A stretch of 46,410 nucleotides of DNA from an uncultured Ruminococcus sp. Its GTDB lineage: Bacteria > Bacillota > Clostridia > Oscillospirales > Ruminococcaceae. The notes under the pieces were generated by a model that was not told where the DNA came from, did no database searches, and saw only the letters and a program-made list of their open reading frames with translations. This document shows positions 7,296-15,873 of this stretch, one piece after another. Numbering within the stretch: the stretch's first letter is position 1; every line of letters begins with the position of its first letter. The position numbers and the translations under genes are program-made. Location of the stretch: NCBI GenBank assembly GCA_910584195.1, contig CAJTYV010000024.1, positions 1-46,410 on the forward strand. Reading direction: 5' to 3'.

Positions 7296-7673
7296 TCAGG
7301 CAACATGAGATTGCAGCCATGCAAGAAGCTGTTCAGCAGAGATCTCACCAGCGGCAACGCCGAGTATTAATTGTGTAAAATCATTATCTTCATACTCGAC
7401 TTCAATATTATTCAGAGCAAGAAATACAAGCATTGTATGTGCGCCGATTCTTTTATTTCCGTCAACAAATGCGTGATTTTTAATCAGGCTGTAACCTAAC
7501 CGTGCAGCCTTTTCAAGGATCATCGGATATAACTCTGTGCCTGAAAATGTTTGAAACGGAGCATTCAAAGCAGAGTCCAGCAATCCCTCATCCCTGATTT
7601 CAGGCGATCCGCCGGATTCTGCAATAATTTCTTTATGAAGCAATATGACTTGTTGTTTTGTAAGCTGGATCAT
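7296..7673 (-). CDS. doc: Doc-type Fic toxin
   Basis: 125 residues, the usual length for Doc. The Fic core HAFVDGNKRIG (residues 67-77) matches the H-x-F-x-x-(A/G)-N-K-R signature. Doc toxins phosphorylate elongation factor Tu and stop translation. DGN instead of the DAN of P1 Doc leaves open an AMP-transfer activity. The start overlaps the end of the antitoxin gene by 4 bp (ATGA). The gene ends one base from the gpGT stop, so the pair is inserted tightly at a gene boundary in the tail operon, in the opposite direction. Confidence 0.9.
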   Translation of the reverse strand: MIQLTKQQVILLHKEIIAESGGSPEIRDEGLLDSALNAPFQTFSGTELYPMILEKAARLGYSLIKNHAFVDGNKRIGAHTMLVFLALNNIEVEYEDNDFTQLILGVAAGEISAEQLLAWLQSHVA

Positions 7674-7912
7674 TTGGCAAGTTCCTCATAAATGGCTGCG
7701 TTTCGTTTTAGCAGCTTTTTTGAAACAGCAAGTACATCTTCATCGGCGGCGGTTTCAACAGTATCCTCATCCTCAATTTCCACCACTCTGTAACGAGGCT
7801 TGTTGTTTTTGAAAATAACAGCCGTACCATACTGATCTACAATTCGTGTTACCAAAGAAAAATTCTGATTCGCTTCTGTCATAGAAACAATTGTGTTTGT
7901 ATCTATCATCAT
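7670..7912 (-). CDS. phd: Phd/YefM-family antitoxin
   Basis: 80 residues. The N-terminal half (NTIVSMTEANQNFSLVTRIVD) is the DNA-binding fold of Phd/YefM antitoxins, and the C-terminal part is the toxin-binding tail. It is translated first and coupled to doc. It should bind its own promoter, as other Phd proteins do. The ribosome binding site is AAGGGAG. Confidence 0.88.
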   Translation of the reverse strand: MMIDTNTIVSMTEANQNFSLVTRIVDQYGTAVIFKNNKPRYRVVEIEDEDTVETAADEDVLAVSKKLLKRNAAIYEELAK

Positions 7913-7933
7913 ACGAACATCTCCCTTGTTTCT

Positions 7934-7962
7934 ATTATATCACAAAGTTAGGATAAATTCAA
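7934..7962 (-). promoter_or_regulatory. Promoter of the Phd/Doc pair
   Basis: On the minus strand TTGAAT (7957-7962), 17-bp spacer, perfect TATAAT (7934-7939). Confidence 0.7.
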
Positions 7963-7995
7963 CCTATTTTTTTCAGAAAAAGTGAGGTGAACTTC

Positions 7996-10900
7996 ATGGC
8001 AAACAGAATAAAGGGAATTACTGTTGAGGTTAATGGCGATACAACTGGTCTTTCCAAAGCCCTCGAAAGTGTCAACAAGAACATCAAAAACACCCAGTCA
8101 CAGCTAAAAGACATAGAAAAGCTGCTGAAACTCGACCCAACCAATACGGAACTTCTTTCACAGAAACAGAAACTGCTTGCCGATGCTGTTTCCTCAACAA
8201 CCGGCAAGCTGGAAACCCTTAAAAAAGCAAGTGAACAGGCGGCAGGAACAAGGGACAACTACGATGCATGGAAAGCAAAATACGATCCTATCAAGCAGAA
8301 AATCAGTGAAACAGAAACCAAACTGAAAGACCTTAAAGAGCAGTCCAAAATCGCCGATGAACAGCTTTCTAAGGGCGAAATATCGCAGGAAAAATATGAT
8401 GCCTTACAGCGTGAAATCAAGGATACCTCCGACGAATTAGCATCTCTGAAACAGTCCGCAAAAGATGTTTCTGACGAATTCGGAAATCCAATCAGTCCTG
8501 AACAATATGACTCATTACAACGTGAAATTATTGAAACGCAGCAGGATTTGCAGAATTTACAGCGTGAAGCTGAAAATTCAAGAACTGCCCTTGTGAAAAT
8601 CGGTGAAGCTGGAGAGGTACTGGAAAAAGCCGGAGACAAAATTTCCGGCACAGGAGAAAAACTACTGCCGATCACCGCAGGTGTGGCAGCCTTGGGAACG
8701 ACCGCCTCTGTAAAATTTGCTGAAGTGGACAAGATCATGCAGCTCACCAACGCCACGATGAAAAACACCGAAGAACAGGCAGATTTGCTGGATAAGGCGA
8801 TGAAAGATGCCGCATCAAATTCCACTTTCGGTATGAATGATGCGGCAACGGCAACCCTGAATTTTGCCCGTGCAGGCTTGACGGCAGAAGAAGCCGCAGC
8901 AGCCCTTGCTCCTGCCATGAACTTGGCGGCAGGCGAAGGCGGAAGTCTGGACACGGTTTCAGCAGGACTTGTCGCAACGATCAACGGATTTCACGGCTCT
9001 TTTGACGATGCTGCGGAGTATGCCGATGTGTTTGCCGCCGCATGCAATAACTCCGCATTGGATATTGACAGCTTGTCGGAAGCAATGTCCGTCGCTGCTC
9101 CGATTTTCTCGACAGCAGGCTACGAAGTAAATGACGCCGCCCTGTATATGGGCGTGATGGCGAATAACGGCATCGAAGCCGAAGTTGCTGCAAACTCTCT
9201 GAAAACAGGTCTTGCAAGGCTGGTCAAGCCTGCAAAAGAAGGCGCGGCGATGATGGATGAGCTGGGCATATCGGTTACGAATGCCGACGGTACAATGAAG
9301 GATACAATCACAATTCAAAAAGAATTAAACGAGACATTTTCCAAACTCTCAGAGTCCGAGCAGATCGCCGCCACATCCGCTATCTTCGGCAAAAATCAGA
9401 TGGCACCGTGGCTTGCTTTAATCAACACAGCCCCTGCTGACGTTGAAAATCTAAGCGGTTCTATCAATAACTGTGCAGGCACAACCGACGAAATGGCTGC
9501 TGCCATGATGAGTGGTTTTGGAGGTTCGATTGAGCAGTTGAAGTCCTCCATTGATGTGCTTATGACTTCTTTGGGACAGCTTTTGGCGGAGTATTTAACC
9601 CCAATTATCGCAAAAATTCAGGAATGGGTTACGAAGTTTAACGCACTGGACGACAGTACCAAGCAGACCATTATCAAAATTGCTTTAATTGCGGCTGCTT
9701 TAGGGCCTCTGCTCATTATTATCGGCAAAACGATTTCTACAGTCGGCACGCTAATGCAGTTTATCAGCAATATTCCGACTTTAATTGCAGGTGCTAAATC
9801 AGCTTTTGCGGCTTTAAGCGGTGTGATCGGCGGGATTTCCGCACCTGTTGTGGCGGTTGTTGCAGCAATTGGCGTGCTGATTGCTGCATTTGTGAATCTG
9901 TGGAAGAACAATGAAGAGTTCCGCAATAAAATGACCGAGATCTGGGGAAAAATCAAATCTGTCTTTGAAAATCTGACCTCCGGCATCGTTGACAGGCTGA
10001 ATGCTCTCGGCTTTAATTTCGAGGATTTCAGTGACGTTGTAAAAACGGTGTGGCAGGGACTCTGCAACATTCTCGCCCCTTGGTTCGAGGGAGTTTTCAC
10101 ATATATTGCGGAAGTTTTTGACGTTGTGGTCGATACGATTCTTGGCATTCTGGATATTTTCATCGGGCTGTTTACAGGCGACTGGGAGCAAATGTGGAAC
10201 GGCATCAAGGGCATTTTTGTCGGCATATGGGATTTTATCAAAAATACGTTTACCAATATTCTGAATACCCTGAAAGGCATCGCTGATGTATTTCTTGGCT
10301 GGTTCGGAACTTCGTGGAATGAAGTATGGACGGCGATTAAAGATTTCTTTATCAATATCTGGAATAATATTTCTGCCTTTTTTACTGGCATTTTCACGTC
10401 TATCAGCAATTTCTTCACAACGATATGGACGGGAATCCGTGACTTCTTTGTGGGGATCTGGACAGCGATTTATACCAGTATTTCAGAGAAAATCACTACA
10501 ATTCATACCGTCATTACAACCGTCTGGAACGCTGTATCAACGGCAATTTCTACTGTTTTAAATGCGATCTGGACAACTATTACCACAGTCTGGCAGACGA
10601 TTTACGACTTTATTTCTCCGCTTTTAGATGCGTTTAAGTACCTTTTTGAGACCATTTTTCAGGCGATTCAAATTATCATCAGCAATGTCATGGACTGGAT
10701 TTCCGAAAAAATACAAGCTGTCTGGAATGCCATTGTTGGCTTTATTACGCCAATTTTAGAGGGCATTAAGTCATTTTTTGAAACGATATGGAATGCTATT
10801 TCTACTGCGGTTTCAACGGCAATTAATACCATTCACAATGTAATCACGACTGTGTGGAACGCTGTTTATGGCTTTATTTCGGGGATTCTCAACTCCATCT

Positions 10901-12453
10901 GGTCAGTAATTTTGTCCGTTTGGAATACGATCAGCGGTACTGTTTCAAGTGTTGTGAATGCGATTTCCACAACAATTTCTACTATCTGGAACGGTATAAA
11001 AGCCACGATTTCCAATGTGATGAACAGCATAAAAACAACTGTCACAAACATCTGGAATAACGTAAAATCGGCAGTTTCCAACACAATTACGGGTATCAAA
11101 GATACGATCGTAAACGGTTTCAATGCAGCCATTGACTTTATAAAGGGTCTTGGATCGCAGGCACTTCAATGGGGTGCAGATATCATCAATGGCATTGTTG
11201 ATGGCATCAAATCCAAAATTCAGGCTGTGGCAGATGCTGTGACGGGAGTTGCGGATAAAATCAAAAGTTTCCTGCATTTCTCCGTTCCTGATGAAGGTCC
11301 TTTGACGGACTTTGAAAGCTGGATGCCGGACTTTATGCAAGGCTTGGCTGACGGTATTTCGGCAAATGCAGGAATTGTGAGCGACGATCTCAGCACGTTT
11401 GGCACAAATATTACAACTGCTCTGACGGATACGTTCAAGACGGCGATGTCAAATATCGTTTCCGTTGTGGGAACGTTCATGCAGAACACTTTGACAGAAG
11501 TTACTAACGTTTGGAATAACATCAGCACTTCTATGACGACTGTTCTCACAAATATCGGAAACGGCGTAAAATCGGGCTGGAATGTAATTACAACGTCAAT
11601 CGGGACTTCCCTTGAAAACATCAAAACCGCAATCAGTACAAACTGGACTGTGGTCAAAAACATCGTAACAACAGCGATAAACGACATTAAAACTGTAATT
11701 TCAACTGTGTGGAATGCTATCAAAAATTTTATTTCTACAGGTCAGATTGACATTAAAAATACAGTCAATACAACGTGGATGACAATTTCAGATGTCGTAA
11801 AAAATACCGTAAATTCGGTAAAATCCGCTGTTTCTTCCGCTTGGAATGCTATGCCCGATGCAGTTCAAGGAGCGATGAATACCGTTCGTGATACGGTTTT
11901 CAGCATCTGGGATAATGTGAAAAGCGGTGTTTCTGACAGACTCAACGGTATCCGTGACGCTGTTTCCAGCGGACTGAATTCTGCTGCCGACTGTATCAGG
12001 AATATCGCCAATTCCTCATGGCAGTGGGGTTATGATCTGATGCAGAACCTTGTGAACGGCATCCGATACATGATGGCTGATCTGTACAATTCCGTCTGCG
12101 ATGTGGCAAATGTGATCTGGGAACATCTGCACTTTTCTGTTCCTGAAAAAGGCCCTCTGACTGATTTTGAAAGCTGGATGCCCGACTTCATGGGTGGACT
12201 TGCCGACGGAATCAACCGCAACAAAAAGCTCATCACAAAGGCAATCGGCGGTGTGGCAAGTGCGATGCAGTTATCTCTCAATGCTGATATGAGCGGTATT
12301 TCGTCTGCTATGCAGAACGGCAGTCCGACTGGTACAGTTATCAACAACTACAATAACGACAACAGCCGGACGGTGAATCAGACCAATAATAGCCCGAAAT
12401 CGCTGTCACGGTTAGAAATCTACAGGCAGACACGGAATGCGCTGAATGTGTAA
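7996..12453 (+). CDS. Tape measure protein
   Basis: 1485 residues, TP901-1/PhageMin_Tail type, setting tail length and forming the channel for DNA. The start is the ATG at 7996 behind GAGGTG. Parts in order: N-terminal coiled coil (about 1-210, rich in K, E and Q); conserved core (about 230-530, with FAEVDKIMQLTNATMKNT and LTAEEAAAALAPAMNLAAGE); hydrophobic helices (about 555-640); then a long Trp-spaced helical repeat region (IWN and VWN motifs every 11 or so residues). Two copies of a HFSVP...GPLTDFESWMPDF segment occur near residues 1093 and 1379, pointing to internal duplication. The frame is fully open despite the decay upstream. Confidence 0.93.
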   Translation: MANRIKGITVEVNGDTTGLSKALESVNKNIKNTQSQLKDIEKLLKLDPTNTELLSQKQKLLADAVSSTTGKLETLKKASEQAAGTRDNYDAWKAKYDPIKQKISETETKLKDLKEQSKIADEQLSKGEISQEKYDALQREIKDTSDELASLKQSAKDVSDEFGNPISPEQYDSLQREIIETQQDLQNLQREAENSRTALVKIGEAGEVLEKAGDKISGTGEKLLPITAGVAALGTTASVKFAEVDKIMQLTNATMKNTEEQADLLDKAMKDAASNSTFGMNDAATATLNFARAGLTAEEAAAALAPAMNLAAGEGGSLDTVSAGLVATINGFHGSFDDAAEYADVFAAACNNSALDIDSLSEAMSVAAPIFSTAGYEVNDAALYMGVMANNGIEAEVAANSLKTGLARLVKPAKEGAAMMDELGISVTNADGTMKDTITIQKELNETFSKLSESEQIAATSAIFGKNQMAPWLALINTAPADVENLSGSINNCAGTTDEMAAAMMSGFGGSIEQLKSSIDVLMTSLGQLLAEYLTPIIAKIQEWVTKFNALDDSTKQTIIKIALIAAALGPLLIIIGKTISTVGTLMQFISNIPTLIAGAKSAFAALSGVIGGISAPVVAVVAAIGVLIAAFVNLWKNNEEFRNKMTEIWGKIKSVFENLTSGIVDRLNALGFNFEDFSDVVKTVWQGLCNILAPWFEGVFTYIAEVFDVVVDTILGILDIFIGLFTGDWEQMWNGIKGIFVGIWDFIKNTFTNILNTLKGIADVFLGWFGTSWNEVWTAIKDFFINIWNNISAFFTGIFTSISNFFTTIWTGIRDFFVGIWTAIYTSISEKITTIHTVITTVWNAVSTAISTVLNAIWTTITTVWQTIYDFISPLLDAFKYLFETIFQAIQIIISNVMDWISEKIQAVWNAIVGFITPILEGIKSFFETIWNAISTAVSTAINTIHNVITTVWNAVYGFISGILNSIWSVILSVWNTISGTVSSVVNAISTTISTIWNGIKATISNVMNSIKTTVTNIWNNVKSAVSNTITGIKDTIVNGFNAAIDFIKGLGSQALQWGADIINGIVDGIKSKIQAVADAVTGVADKIKSFLHFSVPDEGPLTDFESWMPDFMQGLADGISANAGIVSDDLSTFGTNITTALTDTFKTAMSNIVSVVGTFMQNTLTEVTNVWNNISTSMTTVLTNIGNGVKSGWNVITTSIGTSLENIKTAISTNWTVVKNIVTTAINDIKTVISTVWNAIKNFISTGQIDIKNTVNTTWMTISDVVKNTVNSVKSAVSSAWNAMPDAVQGAMNTVRDTVFSIWDNVKSGVSDRLNGIRDAVSSGLNSAADCIRNIANSSWQWGYDLMQNLVNGIRYMMADLYNSVCDVANVIWEHLHFSVPEKGPLTDFESWMPDFMGGLADGINRNKKLITKAIGGVASAMQLSLNADMSGISSAMQNGSPTGTVINNYNNDNSRTVNQTNNSPKSLSRLEIYRQTRNALNV

Positions 12454-12477
12454 AAGGAGCGATTTATGTCGCTCCTT
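12454..12477. terminator. Hairpin at the end of the tape measure gene
   Basis: AAGGAGCGA pairs perfectly with TCGCTCCTT (6-nt loop). The left arm is also a ribosome binding site before an orphan ATG (12466) that opens only about ten codons. This may be the remnant of the original downstream phage gene start. There is no T-run. Confidence 0.5.
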
Positions 12478-12986
12478 CACAGATCAATATCGTATTGATT
12501 GTCAATCAGCACATAGTTCACATCATATTTTTTGGCAAGCTCCAACATCTGTGTATTGTCGGCGAGAACACTCTCTATCGTGCAGTTTTCGTCATCCAAG
12601 CGATTTTCGATTACACTTGCATATCTCTTTATGTCAGTAAAGTGATTCCTTATGTAGTTCTCGCTCATGACAAGGCAAATATACTTGATATGATCAATGT
12701 ATTCTCTTCCGAAATCTTTTTGCCAATCAAAAGGAATATAACACCCTTCAACGATCAGATTTTGTCTGTTTTCTATGGCAGTTTTGATCATTTCACAAAC
12801 AATGGGCCACAAATATGCTGTAAGATCGGCATCTTCGCTCGTTGGAGTAAGTTCTGTATTCCCGCTTCGGATCAACCCCATCTTCAAATGGTCTATTGAT
12901 AAGTAGGGATATTTATATTTTTCGAGTAATTTCTGAGCAAGGGCGGTCTTGCCAGTATATGATGCTCCCGTTATCAAAATAATCAT
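12477..12986 (-). CDS. P-loop kinase-like protein (cargo)
   Basis: 169 residues. GASYTGKT (residues 7-14) is a Walker A loop, and the LIVEGCYIPFDW segment looks like the Walker B/lid strand of small-molecule kinases. The size and fold suggest an AAA_33/adenylate kinase-like or 2-phosphoglycerate kinase-like enzyme; the substrate is unknown. It is the last gene of the four-gene leftward cargo operon, and ends at the hairpin after the tape measure gene. Confidence 0.7.
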   Translation of the reverse strand: MIILITGASYTGKTALAQKLLEKYKYPYLSIDHLKMGLIRSGNTELTPTSEDADLTAYLWPIVCEMIKTAIENRQNLIVEGCYIPFDWQKDFGREYIDHIKYICLVMSENYIRNHFTDIKRYASVIENRLDDENCTIESVLADNTQMLELAKKYDVNYVLIDNQYDIDL

Positions 12987-13023
12987 TCTATCACCTTTAC
13001 CGATTAATCAGCAATCACAAAAA

Positions 13024-13854
13024 TCAGCCGCAGTCATAATTATACAGAACCCTTGAAAAATCTAGTTTTTTCAGTCTTTCACGAGAAATCATAAACGAGC
13101 CTGTACCCATGTCGCCCCACATGATATCCATTCCGTTTCCGCAAACGCTGTCAAGTTCAAACAGCAGCACATCACAATCTGACAGACTTTCATCTGAACG
13201 TGGATCATCCTGTGCGAACACCGGATATCCGCCGATCACTGCATCCGGTGCTGTATAGTCATACAGCTTTTCACTAATATCATCATCAAGATCCCAGATA
13301 CTTTCAATCGGCTCATCTGCAAATTCATTATAGCTTCTGACAAAAGCATCTTCAAAACGAAAATCCCAGACCGTTGCCGGTATCAGTTTCAGAGCGTGTG
13401 CGATCAGCTTATACTCACCGGAAAATGGCAGATAGCACTCCTCATCTCCGGAATACTTCGGTATCTCATCTGTCGCAAGCAGCTTTGATATATCGGTGAT
13501 AACTGTTTTATGGTAGATCACCCTGAAATTCTCCTGCTTTGTCATTCCTTCACCGTAGTCAGATGACATGCCATAAAGATCATCGCCAGCAATAAAGAAC
13601 TGCAATATGCCCTTCTTCGGAAAATCTGGAACAGAGGGAAGCTCATCAAAATTCAATTGTGCAAGCAGCGTAAGAGGCTGTCCCTCAAACGGATTTTTCT
13701 GACCTCTCGGATATTCCATATCCTTTGGAAAATAGGGTGTTCCTCCTATCTTACTGTCAAAAAGACCGGCTTCTCCTTTTACAACCGAAAACTTCACCGC
13801 TGGCATTGGTGGCAGAAAGTCGTTTATCCTTTTTAGTACCTTTTCAATATTCAA
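13024..13854 (-). CDS. YwqG-like protein (DUF1963)
   Basis: 276 residues, matching the DUF1963/YwqG family by SKIGGTPYFPKDMEYP near residue 34, PLTLLAQLNFDELP, GILQFFI, and the C-terminal DVLLFELDS followed by MGDTGTGSF-like MWGDMGTGSFMI. The function of the family is not established. It lies 13 bp after the phosphoesterase gene in the cargo operon. Confidence 0.8.
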   Translation of the reverse strand: MNIEKVLKRINDFLPPMPAVKFSVVKGEAGLFDSKIGGTPYFPKDMEYPRGQKNPFEGQPLTLLAQLNFDELPSVPDFPKKGILQFFIAGDDLYGMSSDYGEGMTKQENFRVIYHKTVITDISKLLATDEIPKYSGDEECYLPFSGEYKLIAHALKLIPATVWDFRFEDAFVRSYNEFADEPIESIWDLDDDISEKLYDYTAPDAVIGGYPVFAQDDPRSDESLSDCDVLLFELDSVCGNGMDIMWGDMGTGSFMISRERLKKLDFSRVLYNYDCG

Positions 13855-13867
13855 TTCACTCTCTCCT

Positions 13868-14440
13868 TTACAATTTATTAAACTTGGATTTGGTGGAGAG
13901 TTTCACCCCCCCATTTCGTATCTCATCAAGCGTTCTTGGAGTATAGTCCATATATGGCATCATGCAGCCAACATTATAACACGCAAACGGTATTTCGAGT
14001 TCACTGCAAATCTCCCGATAACGTTCAAATGCGGTGTGGTCTTTTGTATTGTGAATATGACCGTAAAGGTGGACTGCTCCGCGGTATTGGTTTCTCCAGT
14101 GTGCAATTGGATAATGGCAGAGAATCACCTCTGTGCTGGAATCCTCAACTATCGCAATATCCTTGATCCACTCAAAATATGCTGTCATTTCCTGTGACGG
14201 CTTATCGTGATTGCCAAGTATCAGATATTTCCTGCCTGCAAGCTGTGAGAGCACTTCCAATCCGGCAGGATTTTTCCATGCAAAGTCACCGAGAATATAG
14301 ACGTCATCGTTATTTGACACAGTGTTATTCCATCGGCGGACAATTTCCTGTGCCATCTGTGCAGCATCCTTAAATGGTCTGCCGTCATGCTTTATTACGT
14401 TTTCATGTCCGATGTGCAGATCGGCAATATAGTAGTTCAT
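13868..14440 (-). CDS. Calcineurin-like metallophosphoesterase
   Basis: 190 residues with the full metal-binding set: DLHIGHEN (residues 7-14), ILGDFAW, LGNHD, CHYPIAHW and LYGHIHN. It is a small stand-alone phosphoesterase, of the type often found in phages and often encoded near kinases or ligases. The substrate cannot be told from sequence. It is second in the leftward cargo operon. Confidence 0.85.
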   Translation of the reverse strand: MNYYIADLHIGHENVIKHDGRPFKDAAQMAQEIVRRWNNTVSNNDDVYILGDFAWKNPAGLEVLSQLAGRKYLILGNHDKPSQEMTAYFEWIKDIAIVEDSSTEVILCHYPIAHWRNQYRGAVHLYGHIHNTKDHTAFERYREICSELEIPFACYNVGCMMPYMDYTPRTLDEIRNGGVKLSTKSKFNKL

Positions 14441-14476
14441 TTCAAACCTCCTGCGATGATGAAGCAGCCCTCATAA

Positions 14477-14941
14477 CTACCCAAGCAGTCTGCCCTCATA
14501 TGTTCCGTTCTGAATCCTGAAGAAGAATTCGCTGAAATTGTCGGTTTCAAAGATCTGCATCAGTTCACGCATATTCCAGATCAGATTTGCACTGTCAATC
14601 TCGCTTCTGTCAAGCCAGAACACTCTGCCTTCTTCGGAGCTTTTCAGCTCTCCCTCAAACTGATCTGTTTTATACAGCAGAACGATATAGCGTGTACCGT
14701 CCTCCAAGATCCAGTCCTTAAATCCGCATGGCTGCGGATTATGTATCGTCAGACCCGTTTCCTCTTTCATTTCACGGATCACGGAGTCCAACAACGATTC
14801 GTCCGGCTCAACATGACCGCCGGGGAACACCAAACCACCCTTGTATTTGTCTTTCAGTCCTTGCTTCTCCTGCACCAGTACACGGCTTTCATCGTAGATC
14901 AGGCACATATTGGTAAGTTCAATTTTTGATGATCGATCCAT
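14477..14941 (-). CDS. NUDIX hydrolase (MutT-like)
   Basis: 154 residues from the ATG at 14941, which follows CAGGAG; a longer in-frame extension lacks a better site. The Nudix box GGHVEPDESLLDSVIREMKEETG is complete. The protein probably hydrolyses a nucleoside diphosphate derivative such as an oxidised nucleotide. It is the first gene of the cargo operon. Confidence 0.88.
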   Translation of the reverse strand: MDRSSKIELTNMCLIYDESRVLVQEKQGLKDKYKGGLVFPGGHVEPDESLLDSVIREMKEETGLTIHNPQPCGFKDWILEDGTRYIVLLYKTDQFEGELKSSEEGRVFWLDRSEIDSANLIWNMRELMQIFETDNFSEFFFRIQNGTYEGRLLG

Positions 14942-14977
14942 TGTATTCTCCTGTTCATCTTCATTTTCATTATCTCT

Positions 14978-15006
14978 ATTATACATCAAAAAACAAGAAA
15001 AAGCAA
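14978..15006 (-). promoter_or_regulatory. Promoter of the leftward cargo operon
   Basis: Minus strand TTGCTT (15001-15006), 17-bp spacer, TATAAT (14978-14983). The -35 box overlaps the start of the AAGGAGG site of the phage distal tail gene read the other way. Confidence 0.65.
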
Positions 15007-15019
15007 GGAGGTGCATACC

Positions 15020-15871
15020 ATGTTTTTTACCCTAATTTTAGAAAACAAATCCGGCGACCGTGTTGATATGACTGCCACGGCAAACCAATATATGGTCTCG
15101 AAAATTGAGGGCTTGTCGCCGCCTGCCGGAACGATCAGCACTTCCGGCTATGCAGGAATGGACGGCAGTTACCTGAACAACGCCTTCATCGAAAAGCGGA
15201 ATGTGATCATTTCTTTTGAAATGCGTGGATTTGGTGTAGAAAAGAGACGGCACGAACTGTATAAAGTGGTCAAGCCCTCACGCTACATCAAAATCTATTA
15301 CAAAACCGCAGGCATTGATGTGTTTGCCGAGGGTTATGTTGAGTCCTGTGAGGTGCAGAATTTCGAGCAGTTCACAACCGGACAAATTTCCATTATCTGC
15401 CCCGATATTTACTGGTATTCCACTGAAACGCAGATTGCCGAATATTCGCAGATTTTAGGCGCATTTCACTTTATCTTTCCCGACGATGACAAGCCGTTTC
15501 CGCTTGGAAAATACAACACCAAGAACATAATGACCGTAGTCAATGACGGCGATGAGGTCAGATTTACGCTTGAAATCAGCGGAGGTTCTGCAATCAATCC
15601 AACGCTTTACAATGCTGAAACGGATGAATATATGCAGATTCAAGGCGAAATTCTGGAGGGCGATAAAATCACGATCACGACAAAAACCGGCAATAAAACT
15701 GTCACTCTGGAACGTGAGGGTGCCACCACTAACATCATCAATCGCCTTGTTTCAGGTTCAACATGGCTGACCTTGCGGACGGGAGAAAACAAATTTTATC
15801 TTCGTGCATCGGGCGGTATCTCCAAGCTGAAAGTCCGTTTAATTCATAGAAATGCTTATTTAGGAGTTTAG
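15020..15871 (+). CDS. Distal tail protein (Dit-like)
   Basis: 283 residues, Sipho_tail family. It starts at the ATG at 15020 behind AAGGAGGTG. The N-terminal half carries GYAGMDGSYLNNAFIEKRNVIISFEM and RYIKIYYKTAGIDVFAEGYVESCEV, the belt domain of Dit proteins. This protein joins tail tube to baseplate. Its normal position is directly after the tape measure gene; here the cargo operon separates them. Confidence 0.85.
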   Translation: MFFTLILENKSGDRVDMTATANQYMVSKIEGLSPPAGTISTSGYAGMDGSYLNNAFIEKRNVIISFEMRGFGVEKRRHELYKVVKPSRYIKIYYKTAGIDVFAEGYVESCEVQNFEQFTTGQISIICPDIYWYSTETQIAEYSQILGAFHFIFPDDDKPFPLGKYNTKNIMTVVNDGDEVRFTLEISGGSAINPTLYNAETDEYMQIQGEILEGDKITITTKTGNKTVTLEREGATTNIINRLVSGSTWLTLRTGENKFYLRASGGISKLKVRLIHRNAYLGV

Positions 15872-15873
15872 CT

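Noticed and set aside
9618..10418. Long open frames on the minus strand within the tape measure gene
   Set aside because: They mirror the repetitive tape measure sequence, have no start signals and no recognisable protein features.
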